Origin: Rhododendron vialii
Lineage: Eukaryota > Streptophyta > Magnoliopsida > Ericales > Ericaceae
Direction of reading: 5' to 3'
NCBI RefSeq assembly: GCF_030253575.1
Contig: NC_080567.1
Location: 20,299,001 to 20,363,000, forward strand
DNA: 64,000 bases
In this document: positions 22,464 through 34,429 of the stretch, one piece after another
Layout of the letters: each line of letters starts with the position of its first letter
How positions within the stretch are numbered: the first letter of the stretch is position 1
Notes under the pieces: generated by a model
Database searches by the model: none
What the model was told of the DNA's origin: nothing
What the model saw: only the letters and a program-made list of their open reading frames with translations
Position numbers and translations under genes: made by a program

Positions 22464-22925
22464 TCAAAGTTTCTTACAGTGGGAGAATGTTTCCCCGTTG
22501 GCGTAGACGGGCGCTACGAAACACCGCCAATTGATCCAGCATATGGCTCGATAAAGGAGGAGAACCATCCTCTGATGGACCCAGCTCCGCAGCACTTCAA
22601 TCACCGAGCACAACATTTCCCAATTTCCAAACAGGATGTACGAAAAGTACAGAGCAACCCAAACAGGGTTTCGGAAGAGAAGAGTGGCCAGGGATACAAA
22701 GAGGATCGAACGGAACAACCCCATTCCACCACGACCCACTTGTGTAAATCTCGGTTCGAGCTCGTACGAAATGCAGTACAAGAGAAGACTGGCGGATGCA
22801 ATCCCCATGGTTACGGGACGTGCTTGGAACGGAGAAGCAATACCGTTTCCCTGGTAGTGCAAGCCGAGTAAGTTGAGGAGGGCCTTGAGCAGAAAGTCGA
22901 AACCGTCGTGCTCGAGATTGGGCAT
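22464..22925 (-). CDS. Uncharacterised small plant membrane protein
   Basis: A 153-residue frame starting MPNLEHDGFDFLLKALLNLL. Hydrophobic segments lie at about residues 38-53, 70-97 and 118-136, which suggests three or four membrane passes. I do not recognise a named domain; the N-terminus looks like a plant-specific family of small integral membrane proteins without known function. A minus-strand TATA box at 23012-23021, ~90 bp upstream of the ATG, supports a real promoter. A GTAAGAAA string near 22477 could be a splice donor, so the last ~10 residues may not be the true C-terminus. The gene sits inside the ~4.87-kb insertion between the two halves of repeat R. Confidence 0.6.
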   Translation of the reverse strand: MPNLEHDGFDFLLKALLNLLGLHYQGNGIASPFQARPVTMGIASASLLLYCISYELEPRFTQVGRGGMGLFRSILFVSLATLLFRNPVWVALYFSYILFGNWEMLCSVIEVLRSWVHQRMVLLLYRAICWINWRCFVAPVYANGETFSHCKKL

Positions 22926-23011
22926 GATGTTGGGGTTGAGTGAGAGCAGAGAAGCAGATAGTAGTAGTAAGTAGTAACAGTTTTACTCTAAAACGGGGCG
23001 GTTAGGGCTCC

Positions 23012-23021
23012 TTTTATAAAG
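23012..23021 (-). promoter_or_regulatory. TATA box of the gene at 22464-22925
   Basis: Minus strand TTTATAAAAG in a locally GC-richer context, ~90 bp upstream of the start codon; a transcription start near 22985 would follow. Confidence 0.6.
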
Positions 23022-23329
23022 AGTCTGGACTCTGGATGGCGGAAAAAAAGTCATCAATGGAAATTGTAAGATGGTTTCTAAAGGGGGTTCAAAGGGTTGA
23101 CAAGCTGTGGCGGGATAGAGAGAGGTGAGGGTTTTTGCCATTGAGACTTCTTTTCAGAAATGTAAGTTTTTTAATCTGGTGGAAAAGTCCATCTGGTTTT
23201 TGTTCTATAGTACTGTAGTATATGCAAAGGCCGGACGTCGGCTTTCCATAAAACGTTCTCCAGAATATAATTAAATAAATGAGAAAATCTTCTTTACGGG
23301 ATACTATCATACACACCTTTTATTTTTTA

Positions 23330-23585
23330 TTTGGGTGTGTATCATATGCACCTCCTAAATGTTATGAATTGTAGATAAAATATTACGAATCGTATTGCGA
23401 AAAAGTTAGGAATCGCATAAAGGCTACGAGATTCACCAAAATGTTATGAATCATAATGAAAATTTTACGAATCGTACTGCTGAAAGGTTATGAATTCTAG
23501 AACAAAATTTACAAAATACACTAAAATGTTATAAATGAACTATAAAATAGGTGTATATAGTACATCATTTTAAGGAATATATATT
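23330..23585. repeat. Cluster of GTTATGAAT / TTACGAATCGTA words
   Basis: The words TGTTATGAAT and TTACGAATCGTA recur several times, flanked by GGTGTGTATCATATG on the left and GGTGTATATAGTACATC on the right. Looks like a non-autonomous transposon with subterminal repeats; ends could not be fixed. Confidence 0.35.
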
Positions 23586-25462
23586 GCAGACTTTTCCGTT
23601 TGTATTTATCTATTTTAACATGGCCTCACGACCTTGTGTTTGGTAAATGAGATAACCAGATGAGAGATGGCCAGAACGGATCAGAGAGGTTTCAATTTGC
23701 TCCACTTCACTCTTATGTAATTGCTTGTGAGAGGGGATATCTACTTTCATGGATGAGGTGATTTTGGTTTGAGGAAATCAGAAATAGTAGGATGTGGATA
23801 TTATATCATGCGATTGTCAGGAAAAAATCCAATCCTGTTATAAGGAGTCTCAAACCAACTTGCACGCATCTCAGACCTAAAATTTGCACTTAGTGGGCCG
23901 GGTACCTAGTATTAAGAACCTTTAAGGAAAAATTAAAAAATTAAGCACTATTTGATTTTGAAAAATCTGAATTCATAATCATATGCCAAGCAATACAGGA
24001 GCAAACTAGTGATGGGAATCCATAGGGTACGTCTCTGTGTGTGTTTGGAATGGCGAAATTTTTTTTCCTTGGTACTGGAAGGGAAAAGTCGACCCATTAT
24101 ACCGGAACACGAAAGGCAAAATACGAAATAAGAACCATTATAGACTTCCATCATTTTAGTTTACATAGTAAACTACTCAAACATCATAAAATCAAGTACG
24201 AAAATTAAATTAAATGACAAAATTGAGTAAAAAACTAAATTAAACGAAAAAATTTCTTACAATCAAGTACAAAACTAAATGCGAAACTTAAAATGTATTA
24301 CCTTCTTCAAAATTTTTCACTTCATCTAGTTGCTTCCTAAGAGACATTTGAGATGGATGCCTCAATTATTTTTGTACGCAAATATCCTATCAATACTTTA
24401 ATTTTTATATGTGTATATATATAAATCCAGTCCGATCCGGTTTATTCTGGATTTGAGGGAGGGAAACTAGACTGAACCGACTTTTCCGATTTGGCAAAAA
24501 CTCAAACCTGGCTAAATCATTTACCTCTAGAGAAACCAAACTATTGAAACTAAATCACTAGTTTGGTCCGGTTTCTGTTTGCGATTTAGTTTATTACTAG
24601 TTTTTATTTTCACCCTATGCATAAGAATTTAGTTACGTAATAAACAAGAAACCATCTCTATACTAATTAATTAATTGAGGAAGGAGAGGAAAGATGATGT
24701 CATTACCAGGAAAAACTGGAAATGATATGTGATTTGCATTTTTGCATCACCGCAATGCAGCCTATGTTTTAAGAAACATTGGGGAGGCGTTTTGGGTCAA
24801 AGGGTTGAGGGTTCAATAGTCTAAAGTGCATAGGAGTATGTTGTAAAGCTAAGTGTAACCATTTTCATTAGTCAATGCATGAGTGACTCCAATTTTTATA
24901 CTTGGGGTGGACCAAATTTAACTATGTTTTTTATTCGTCCACGTGGGTGGTCAATATACAGAGAAAAAATCAAAAAGAAGAAGAAGAAGAAAGTATATAT
25001 ACAGGAGTAGTAATAAGATTGAAGCAATTGAAAAGATCTTGCATATGAGGACGGATGTATGATCTTATTCTTGTACAAGCAATTAAAAAATTTGTAGTAA
25101 TTAAACACTAAAATTTGGGAGGGCGAACCTGCGGTATTTAGAACATTGTAGTAATATTATTCTATCGTAATATCTATGTTTTTTTTATGAAAATTTGATG
25201 TGGGCAATCGCCAGTCTCTAATACTGTAATACCCAATCCGCCCTTGTGCATGTCCCTCACTTCCTACACAGTATAGTTGCTTGCTAATTTTTTACCGGAT
25301 CAAAAGTCTTATGAAGCTGTTTTAGCAAATCCTAGTCTTCAAATTAGATTAGATGGTGTTGATTTTGATATTTTTCATACAAAAATCCTGAAATCAATTT
25401 GATTCAATACTAGGAGGGACAAACTATTTTGTGAATAACTTTGAAAAAGGAACTTCAAATCA

Positions 25463-25464
<2 letters not shown>

Positions 25465-25510
<46 letters not shown>
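25465..25510. repeat. (CT)23 microsatellite
   Basis: Uninterrupted CT dinucleotides; likely length-variable. Confidence 0.95.
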
Positions 25511-25511
<1 letters not shown>

Positions 25512-26140
25512 AATAGTGAACAAGAAGTTAGATTTTATTTTTAAATTTTGTACATGCAGAGGGTTCATAAAAGTTATTTAGGCACCATGAAGCAATTTTT
25601 AATAGGTACGATGAACTAATTTTCTCCGTATTACTGCACGAAATGCAATAATAATGAGTCTTGGCTTCCATTCACAAAACCTCGATTTATATAACTTCAC
25701 GAAGTGAAAGTGGCATTTGTAACCACTCTTTGTTTATTAATGTGTTTCACTAACTAAAATAAGTAAATAATTTTTTGAATTAAAAGTGAGATATTGTGAG
25801 AGAAAACCTGTCTCCTGTTCTCTGATTTTTTGGGATGAGGAGGAGATCACGGGTTGTGATTTTGGGCAGAAGTAAGAAATGATTGTGTTGTTTAGAAGGA
25901 TAGTGTTGGAGAAGATGATGGAGAAGAGTAGTGTTGTCACACCAAATTCTATATTTATTTATGTTCTTTTTTTCATTTTCAGTCTCACAATAGGAGTGTG
26001 TTTTACACCTTCCGTTAGTTTTGATGGAAAATGTAACGATACCACTTTACTTCAAAATCATGGGATTGCAAATTGGTCATTAGTAAAATTCAGAGGGGTC
26101 ACTTGTCAAAGAGCCAAATCATAGGGACGTAATCCATAAT

Positions 26141-26319
26141 TCCTAAGTCATACCGTATTTTGAGATTGACTCTTGTGACTGGCAATTTTGTGAAGAGTAC
26201 TATTTACCTTAATTTCCAGAATGGTTTGCTGGCATGTTCATCGGATTTCCATTATCTTTACGAATGATTATGTCTCTTCCGCGCGCGATCTGGAACTGTT
26301 CGCCATCCTCTTCAAATCT
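26141..26319. repeat. Repeat R, right half (split copy)
   Basis: Matches about 37726-37895 (GATTGACTCTTGTGACTGGC ... CCATCCTCTTCAAATCT) with few differences. Begins with TCCTAAGT (26141-26148), repeated at the left half's end (21264-21271). Confidence 0.8.
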
Positions 26320-27291
26320 TCTTTAATAATTGTCCGCTTAGGCACATATTCATGAAATTCCTGTCTTGGCATGCATACGAGATGAGTTGTTCTGATCACA
26401 TTGCAAGACCGGAGTGACCAACGTATAATGTTTGACAACTAGATGAGACGACACTGGACCGTAACGCCTCCCAATGAAGTGCGTGATTGAAATTGCGAGG
26501 TATGATTCTTTAAATTGAAATTGCGACGACTAGTACTATTGTAATATACCATAATTCCTCTTATTTATGTGGGCAACTAATCTTTAAAACAGAACTCCGA
26601 CCCAAAATTGTTCACATGGAAGTTTCCGGATTCTTGACGTTCAAAAAATGCGAAAAGAGGTTCCAGGAACATGGTCTCCCATGGTTTAATTACTGATCCC
26701 ATTTTTGGTACCCATATTTGCTGGGCCTAGGGCATGCTCATTTACTTCGCATATCAAGTACACACAATAAGGAGAGTTGAGAAATCTCCCACTCATTTTT
26801 TTTTTTTTTTTATAAGCGAAATCTCCCACTCTCTCCGTCATTCTTGGGCTGCGGTAGCTCAGAACTCGGAAACAATATCTAGTCATGGCGATGGTTTCTC
26901 GGGCTTTTTAGTATCAACGGTGACGCACGGCATCTTACGGTGGTTATTGCAATAGGTTTGGGCTTCAGCTTGTTGCAGATAATTTCTCCACCCACCTCCA
27001 CGAGCAAATCTATAGATTCAACAATGCAGTTTATCGCAGCTTTTCTCTTTTACATCTTGGTTTTAGTTTCTAGTATTTGCGCGCTCGGATCCTTTGGGTG
27101 AATTGTCTTTCACTTTTGAAGAAAATGTCCCTAGCTAGCTCGGTAAATGACGTTACGGATGCTGAATTAAAAAAGAAGGGATAACGAACTCGAAATGTAG
27201 TATGTAGGTAAATGGAAATTCTTGATACTAATACTGTTGTCCTTTGTTCATGTCCGTGAGTTAATCTGTTTGTTTTGAATCTTTTGACATA
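26320..27291. other. Spacer, no gene seen
   Basis: Short frames only; a poly-T run at about 26798-26813. Nothing recognisable on either strand. Confidence 0.4.
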
Positions 27292-27296
27292 TTAAC

Positions 27297-27881
27297 TGTA
27301 ACAATCCTGATTTTCGATAAATAAAAATTTCGTTAAATATTTGAATTTTATTTTAAATTACTTGAATTGCTTTTAAAATTTCTTTTTAATTTCTAATAAT
27401 CCGTCATAATTAGATTTTAGCCCTTTAAAATTATATTTCTTGGCAAGAAGTCCTACATGGCAAGTAAGGTTAGTTTCTAACCGATTTGTTGGAGAAACCG
27501 AACTACCAATCCACCTGATTACAATTCCCTAACCCTAGATGGACCTTTTTGACCGTCTTTGAGCCTTATGAACCCCTCCAACCCTAATTGAACCTTTTAG
27601 ACCTAGAGAGGTCATCATTATACTCCATGTCTAGTCATTTCAACCTTAGTCATCATCATTATTCCTTTACCCATTGGATAATAAATGTTAGGGGAATTTT
27701 TGTCCCCTGGATAATGAAAGCTAGATTTGCCAATATGTTTATATATTTGACAAGACAACTCATGCCATCATTTTGCTTCCAAAAGAAGCAAACTTAGCCT
27801 TGTCATGCATGTAAGCCTAGGAAGAATAGCCTTGAACCTAATTCCCCTCAAAGACTTACTTTTCTAGATTTTCCTAGATGT

Positions 27882-27925
<44 letters not shown>

Positions 27926-27927
27926 TG

Positions 27928-27981
<54 letters not shown>

Positions 27982-30163
27982 GAAAGAGAGGCCGAGAGAG
28001 AGTGAGAGAGAGAGGGTGGAATGTGTGCATGTGTTTGTACACTTGCACAAGCTACCTCTTTAGCCCTATTTTAGCCTTAAGTCCAATTGACTAGACAACT
28101 CATTCTAGTCAATTTCTAGCATAGAATCCTAGCCCTAATCATCCTTGATTTGATTTCAAAGTAGCCTTTAATCATTCTGAAAATTGACTACAACCTAGAC
28201 CTATGAATGACTAAACATGGAAGGCTATGCCTTAGCCTAATCAAACCCTATTCTAGACTTGTAAGACTTGCCAGCCTAGACTATGATCACCTAGATTTAC
28301 CTAGAAAGCCTAAGATCCTACTTGATTTTATAGCCTTATGCCTAAAGATTGGATTTGACAAGTCATGGAAGGCTTTCAATCATGATTTGCCCTTTTAACC
28401 ATTGGACAATATTTGCTAGGGAAAATTTTATTCATTCGGTAATAGAAGTTAGTTTGGCTATAAATAGCATCTCATCTTTGCCATTCAACTCACACCTTCA
28501 CCCATTCAACTTCTCTCTCTAGAATCCTTACAATTGTTCTTTGTTCTTCTTGTTTTTAAGTTGTTCTTGAGTTCTTCTTGTGTTCTTTAAGAAACTCATC
28601 CTAGGCCGCCACCAAACCGCCACTCGACCACCCTTTCGATCCAAAAAAAACAAAAGTTTAGTAGTTAGTCCAAGATTTAGTTTCGAGAGAAGCCTTTCTC
28701 TTTCGGAACTACCGGAAGCCTACCGTAGAAAGTCACTCCGCCCAATTATCAACTTACATTTCGTAGTCGTCACTACCGCCAAGAAGAACGGTACATTTTC
28801 TCTACTCACTTCCCTAAGTATAAGTAGAATATTCTTATCCTCTATCTCTAAGAATTTCGTATGATGCTTGTACGTTAGAAATACATGAGAACTTGAAAGG
28901 TGTTTTTCCTTAAAGATGAAAAGGAAGGGGAGTATGTTGAATATCTCGACTTTATTTTTCGGAATAACATATGTTGTTTAGAACTTCCCAAAAAGGAAGA
29001 AAGAACAGTTTTCAAAAGTTAAGACTTTACCATTTGATTAGAAGTATTCGTATTTTGATATTTAAGATGGTGATGAGCATGCATACATGAATTGCTTGTA
29101 TTACTTGTGGTAAAGCATAAGTGATTTTTACTCCAAGGGCGTCTGTACATGTGGCGTTATGCTTGAGCACGATTAGTAATATTGAGTTGGATGATCTTGC
29201 TAGTTTAGTTTCAAGATTACAATGAATGATTTAAGATTACGTATGTGGAAAGTCCCATCGCGAAGTCTATGCATGAAAACGAGACACGAAAATCGAGAAA
29301 GTAGAAACATGGCACCTAGGGTGTAGTTAATGAAAAGACGTGTTTGAAAATGGTGAAATGTTTTGGAAACTGCAATGTGGCCGGACGTGGTAGCCCATTG
29401 TGTGTGGTGAGTTTTGTGTGTGTTCCAATGGGAATCCAGAATAGCGGAACCATTGTGAGGTTGTGTGCATTCCCATGAGAATCCTGAGCGGCGGAACCAT
29501 GGTGAGATATGGCTTGGTTATCCGCGGAGAGGAGCCAATGCAAATTGTGTGCCAATGGGAACCCGGTGCAGCGGAACCATTGTGAAGATACTCGGAAATC
29601 AGGAACGGCGGAACCGATATTGGGTGTGTAAAAATGATTTTGGAAATGTTGAACGGTATATGAAAATGACAAACAATTTACGATGAGTCGCGTAGGAAAA
29701 ACTCAGAAAGTCATGGACACCAACGCTAGGAAGATAGAGAATGTGGATGTGTCATTGTTATTCATTTATGCATGAGTTATGTGACAATCATGAGTTTGTG
29801 TGCTATATCTTTGACCTGCTATTTGTTAGTTAAGGGTTGGTGGGTATAGGATTATTCTGCTGAGCTCTTGTGGCTCACGGTGTTATCTTTGGTGACCTTG
29901 ACATATTATATCGGTGGCGACGCTGGTATAATGTGTCAGACCTTGTAGATGATCAAGATGAACAGTACACCTTGGAGGCTTTTGGAGCTAAGGAGCTAGC
30001 TAGGATGGAGGAGCAGGTGGAGCTATAGATAGGAACCCTAGTTTCCCTCCTTTTGTTTAATAAAGTACTCTTGTGAGAATTATGATGTAATATTGAGCCA
30101 GACTCTATTTAAATTTTTCAATAAAATTGTCCATTTAACGTTCCCAAAATTCGGGGAGTTACA
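27297..30163 (+). mobile_element. Solo LTR of a Ty3/gypsy element, 2867 bp, TSD TTAAC
   Basis: Starts TGTAACAATCC and ends GGGGAGTTACA, with perfect 5-bp duplications TTAAC at 27292-27296 and 30164-30168. A TATA box CTATAAATAG lies at 28458-28467 (plus). The TGTAACxxxCCxGATTTT...GGGGxGTTACA ends and a U5-like part with 'gagctcttgtggctcac' then 'ggtgacc' (near 29860-29895) resemble LTRs of Tekay/Del-type chromoviruses. No gag or pol is present, so one LTR remains after recombination. It carries a (TA)n/(GA)n microsatellite. Confidence 0.88.
27891..27976. repeat. Compound microsatellite (TA)15 and (GA)n inside the solo LTR
   Basis: TA dinucleotides 27891-27920, a ten-base break, then GA dinucleotides from 27931. 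Confidence 0.95.
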
Positions 30164-30330
30164 TTAACTCCAACTAATAAAGTTTGACTTTGAGTCGCAT
30201 AATTCGGGCCGTTGTTATTTGTGTTCCCTTTAGTTTTTGTAATGCTTATTCAAAGATAAATAAAATTCTCTTTGCCATTAAAAAAAGAAAAAGAAAAAGA
30301 CTCACATAATTCGCGTGTGCGTACGTGAAG

Positions 30331-31344
30331 TGTGACGACCCGAATTTTTACATTGCCTCAAAATTAATACATCTCCAATAATTACAAGTCCTCAAGAACA
30401 AATATACATGGTGGGCCCTAAAAACTTTCAAAATGATACAAATTTTTAAACAATCTCTAAAAAGCTTAATCATTCAAATACTCCAACTCGGGTCCCTACT
30501 AACTTTCTCTGCACCTGAAAAATATAAAACGCCCGGGTAGTATATGCAATACGAGGACAATAAACATGGCTAGCAATAAGATTATGCTCAATAACCGAGG
30601 ATAGCAAATCAAGTAGGATCATTCTGAACGTTTTTCATTTGTAGCCTCATACCCGGCTCATCTCGATAACATGCTAAGCACCACCCAGGTCAAACACTGT
30701 ATTGGGCACTGGGCCCCATAAACATACTGGACTCCCCGTGGGGCAGTCCATCGTACATCTGTCATAACTCTATGACCCGGTGGGCTTAAACATGTACCAA
30801 TCTGTTCCATGGCTTTCAGCCAAATATTTTCTGTGTCACGATACAAGAAGTGACAATAACTGAATCAATAAGCTTAAACATCAAATGAGTACAAATATGA
30901 GAGAATCAAAGAACACTCTTTGCAAAGAGATTTAGCTTGGAATGTATTGCACACTACCCGGTACCTTAAACGAGTATCTTATGATATATGAACACCACCT
31001 CATGAATCTACTCCATAAGTTGTACGACTACTGGACCTCAAATTACCAATGATTTTCTTGCTCCAAATGATGGATAACTCACGGCTTTGCATGTGCACAA
31101 AAGAACTCTATGTAAAAATGGGAAAGAATCAATCAGGACAAAGATTCTTCACCTTATAAATTATGCACATAAACATGTAAAGCCCTAAGGTGTGCCACCT
31201 GCCCTTGGATTCCATACAATCACCACGTGTATGACACTCACACCAAGCTGCTCTCACCACATCCGAAAGCCTTCTTTTACTTTTTTTTTTTTTACAATTT
31301 TGTCTAAAGTAAAATTAATATTAAGGAAAATACGGGATATTACA
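30331..31344 (-). mobile_element. Second solo LTR, 1014 bp, TSD TGAAG
   Basis: The plus strand begins TGTGACGACCCGAATTTT and ends ATACGGGATATTACA; perfect duplications TGAAG flank it at 30326-30330 and 31345-31349. Read on the minus strand it starts TGTAATATCCCG and contains TTTTTCAGGTGCAGAG, a U5 phrase seen in Tekay/Reina-like LTRs, so the minus strand is the likely sense. No coding sequence. It lies only 162 bp from the previous solo LTR's right duplication. Confidence 0.87.
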
Positions 31345-31644
31345 TGAAGGAGTACAAGCGCGACCGTGAAAGCGTCTTTAAAACAAATATCAAGTTACTA
31401 AAATCTGCGTGAGGGTAGTGCAGGATTGGAGTAAGACATGATGCAGTCTCCAATTAGTGAAACAGTTGGCAGCAATCTTGTTACATTGTGTTAAAGAATT
31501 TCAACAAATTTATAAAGAAAAAGCAAGAGGGTAAACGATAATCCTATTGTTTTTGGTGAAGTTTGCTGGGCATTGAATTTTGTTGAACAGAAACAAGTTG
31601 CTCTCGCATTGAAAGATATCTTATGAGGAGACCTCTAATTCTTA

Positions 31645-32146
31645 GAGCATCACCAATCCATGAGTCTCTATAATTCCATTTTAGAGACTCAAAATACTAT
31701 TTTTAAATTAAAAAGTAAATTTAGAGCTTATACTATTCATGCATACTCGAACTACAAATCTCCATTTTCATCTCTATATTAAAAAAAACTCATATAATTT
31801 CTTCAATTTCCCTCCAAAACCTACCAACATTCTTTCAAAATTCAAATTCCTATTTTTTTGAAATTCTCACCAAATATATCTAATATTGGTGTCAAATTAA
31901 TGACATTTGCATTATCTTTTCAATAGTACAAACTTTATAGAAATAAGACATGTAATTTGAAAGTATTCCATGTTCGAAATGAAAAGTACAAATGGAGATG
32001 AGTCTCTATTTTGGTGTCAAGAGTCTATATTTAGAGATCCAAAATGAGGTCTCTACTTTAGAGCTCTAAAATAGAGCTTGGTTGGAGTTTGTTTGATCTC
32101 TATATCTCCCAAAATATAGAGATATAGAGCTTGGAAGGAGATGCTC
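31645..32146. mobile_element. Tourist-type MITE (TSD TTA), 502 bp
   Basis: Inverted ends GAGCATCACCAATCC and GGAAGGAGATGCTC, flanked by TTA on both sides (31642-31644, 32147-32149), as in PIF/Harbinger-derived elements. Interior rich in 'agagactc/agagctc' words. Confidence 0.75.
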
Positions 32147-32149
32147 TTA

Positions 32150-33041
32150 CCAAACCCCTCTAATATTAGAGCAATGTTATGGTGACCATGTCTAATTAAG
32201 TACATATTTTAGTAGAACGTACTCCACTACATGATAAATGAGGCATATTTTACCAGTGCAGTGGTGAGACGTACATCACATGATATCCAAAATGTAGTAC
32301 TTAGATATGGTCACCAAAACATTTGTTCTAATATTATGTTGACATCTACTAATTGGAGACCTCTACTGTTACGTTGACATGTTTTGTAAGTTCTATCATT
32401 ATATTTCTTTTCTATACTTGAGTACCATTCATGTTTCCAAGTTAGTATTATAGTTTTTTCTTATTATGCATGTTTTCTTGGTTTAAGTCAATTTACTTTC
32501 TCAACCATCGATATCTCCAATAGCATCGGATTGATGATCATTTTTAGCCACAGTAATATTTTCTCCCATGTGAAAGTCGTGACATCCGAAGGCGAAGCTG
32601 TATGTAGAGGGTGGGGCATGTGCGAAGTACCCCACCCATGTTTCAAATTAAAATTCGCGTTTACATGATTTTATTATGAGCCACTTATCAGTACCCGAAC
32701 GAATTGGTTTTATCATAACTAAAGAAAAGATAGAGAAAGAAAAAAATGAATGATTTGGATCATAAAATATTACTTATCTTAATGACATTTATTAAAGATC
32801 AAGAGAGAATTGAATCAGACCTTTACTCTTTCTTAACAAGTCCAAAAAAAGCTCCATTGTATGATTTTACGTACACTAATTAAATTTCGTTTTGTATACT
32901 TTTATGCTCAACATACAACGCCACAAATGGACTCCCATGAAGTAACACTACCCCAAATCCAAATCGTAGCTTCGTCCTTGCTAACATTCATGTGCTCCTT
33001 TATGATGGGTTGACACATTTGTTGAGTTGATGTACATTATT
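32150..33041. other. Spacer, no gene seen
   Basis: AT-rich, with short frames only. Confidence 0.4.
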
Positions 33042-33599
33042 GCAAAAACGTAAGTCACAAGTGTGCGAGCGTATGTAAAAGCTTCTTTCAAAAATATCTC
33101 AAACTAATTAAATTTTCAAGAGCAATGAGCGCAAGCGCAGAGCGAGGATTGAGAGCCGGAGTGGCTCCCTCCGATGATTGCATACTTTCATGTATGCCTG
33201 CGCTTTTAGGGTTAGAGCCCAGATGGACAACTCCGTCCCTGAGTTTCTAATGGTCAATTTACCTACCACAATATACCACAAGCGGGGTATTTCTAAGATT
33301 ATGCCTTCACTCATGAACAGTCAAAAACGTAAGTCACAAGTGTGCGAGCGTAAGTAAAAGCTTCTTTCAAAAATATCTCAAACTAATTAAATTCTCAAGA
33401 GCAATGAGCACAAGCGTAGAGCGAGGATTGAGAGCCGGAGTGGCTCCCTCCGATGATTGCATACTTTCATGTATGCCTGCACTTTTAGGGTTAGAGCCCA
33501 GATGGACAACTCCGTCCCTGAGTTTCTAATGGTCAATTTACCTACCACAGTATACCACAAGCAGGGTATTTCTAAGATTATGCCTTCACTCATGAACAA
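33042..33599. repeat. Tandem duplication, two copies of ~279 bp
   Basis: The block from AAAAACGTAAGTCACAAG to CCTTCACTCATGAACA occurs at ~33042-33320 and again at ~33321-33599 with only a handful of substitutions, so the duplication is recent. Each copy has a 68-70-residue minus-strand frame (EGIILEIP..WY..VGKLTIR) that matches nothing I recognise and is probably chance. Confidence 0.9.
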
Positions 33600-33922
33600 G
33601 ACATCGATAGACTAATGCTTAGATAGTAGTACTATCAAATGAGAGAAACTTATTCATGAAGGAGCCGCGAATAAGTTATTTACGGCTTCGTGCAATTACA
33701 GCCGTCCGTTTTGACAATTAATGGTTGAGATACATTTTTAAACTTGACCAGTAACAAATATTTTTGACCTGTAATAGTTTATTTTTAATCTGGACCGTCC
33801 AAAACACTTTTGAACGTGCAAGATTGAGTACTGTAAATCTTATTTGTTTTTCTCTTACATTCATAAAGCAAACATTTATCATAATGCTCAAGCAATGGGT
33901 TCTTATCACAAAAGACTAGAAA

Positions 33923-34360
33923 TCATATCCAGTCATTAAATTTATACCACAATTGCAAATTAAAGGATCTATAGAAACCGTCAGGCCTGACCTCGTAGTA
34001 ACAATTATGACCGAAGAGTTTCCACCAGCCACAGAAGTCCTCAATTTTGCGATCGTAAACAGCAAAAACTCTTTGTTTTGAACCCCAGTAAAAATGGCAG
34101 AAGAAGAGCGTCCTCCCCCAAACATTTGGGACGAAACCCCAATGGAAGTCCTCACGATATTTGGTCGAATGATTTCCCAAATCATCATCTTTTGATTGAC
34201 AACGAAATGTCAATGGTGTGGCCTGGTTTGGAATGGCGTTGATGATATGAACCGTCACCTTATAAGAACCAGGGAATATTTTTGCATTTTGAAATGCCAA
34301 TTCCTTTGCATGACCAAAGCAGAATGTCATAAAGAGTAATGGAAGAAAAAAGCGACTCAT
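33923..34360 (-). CDS. Plant self-incompatibility S1 family protein (S-protein homologue, SPH)
   Basis: An intronless 145-residue secreted protein. The N-terminus MSRFFLPLLFMTFCFGHA is a signal peptide. The mature part has the S1 family layout: VTVHIINAIPN near residue 34, then LTFRCQSKDDDLG, FHWGFVPNVWGRTLFFCHFY, and Cys pairs in FCGWW and HNCYYEV. Four cysteines fit the family's two disulphides, and the length matches the usual 130-150 residues. The founder is the Papaver stigma S determinant; most SPH proteins are small apoplastic proteins of unknown role, often expressed in flowers. A TATA box lies ~70 bp upstream of the ATG (34430-34437). No second SPH gene is seen nearby, although the family is usually large. 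Confidence 0.88.
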   Translation of the reverse strand: MSRFFLPLLFMTFCFGHAKELAFQNAKIFPGSYKVTVHIINAIPNQATPLTFRCQSKDDDLGNHSTKYREDFHWGFVPNVWGRTLFFCHFYWGSKQRVFAVYDRKIEDFCGWWKLFGHNCYYEVRPDGFYRSFNLQLWYKFNDWI

Positions 34361-34429
34361 TGCACCTCTTGAAATGTCAAAATGATGTTTATGATTTTCT
34401 TGCTTACCCCATCATAGTACAATCAAACC

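Larger units (their letters stand above)
23040..26140. other. AT-rich spacer inside the insertion, no gene seen
   Basis: Contains a short-motif cluster (23330-23585), an area near 24425-24600 rich in GTCCGGTTT/AACCAAACT words (decayed miniature element), a (CT)n tract and weak frames only. The last frame, 25879-26124, has one hydrophobic stretch but no family match that I can see. Confidence 0.4.

Noticed and set aside
25465..25510. Regular spacing of repeats as a possible CRISPR-like array
   Set aside because: All such signals in the window are simple di-nucleotide microsatellites in plant DNA.
33108..33599. Minus-strand frames in both copies of the 279-bp duplication as a duplicated gene
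   Set aside because: Their conservation follows from the recent duplication itself; no signal peptide, domain or other start context supports coding.
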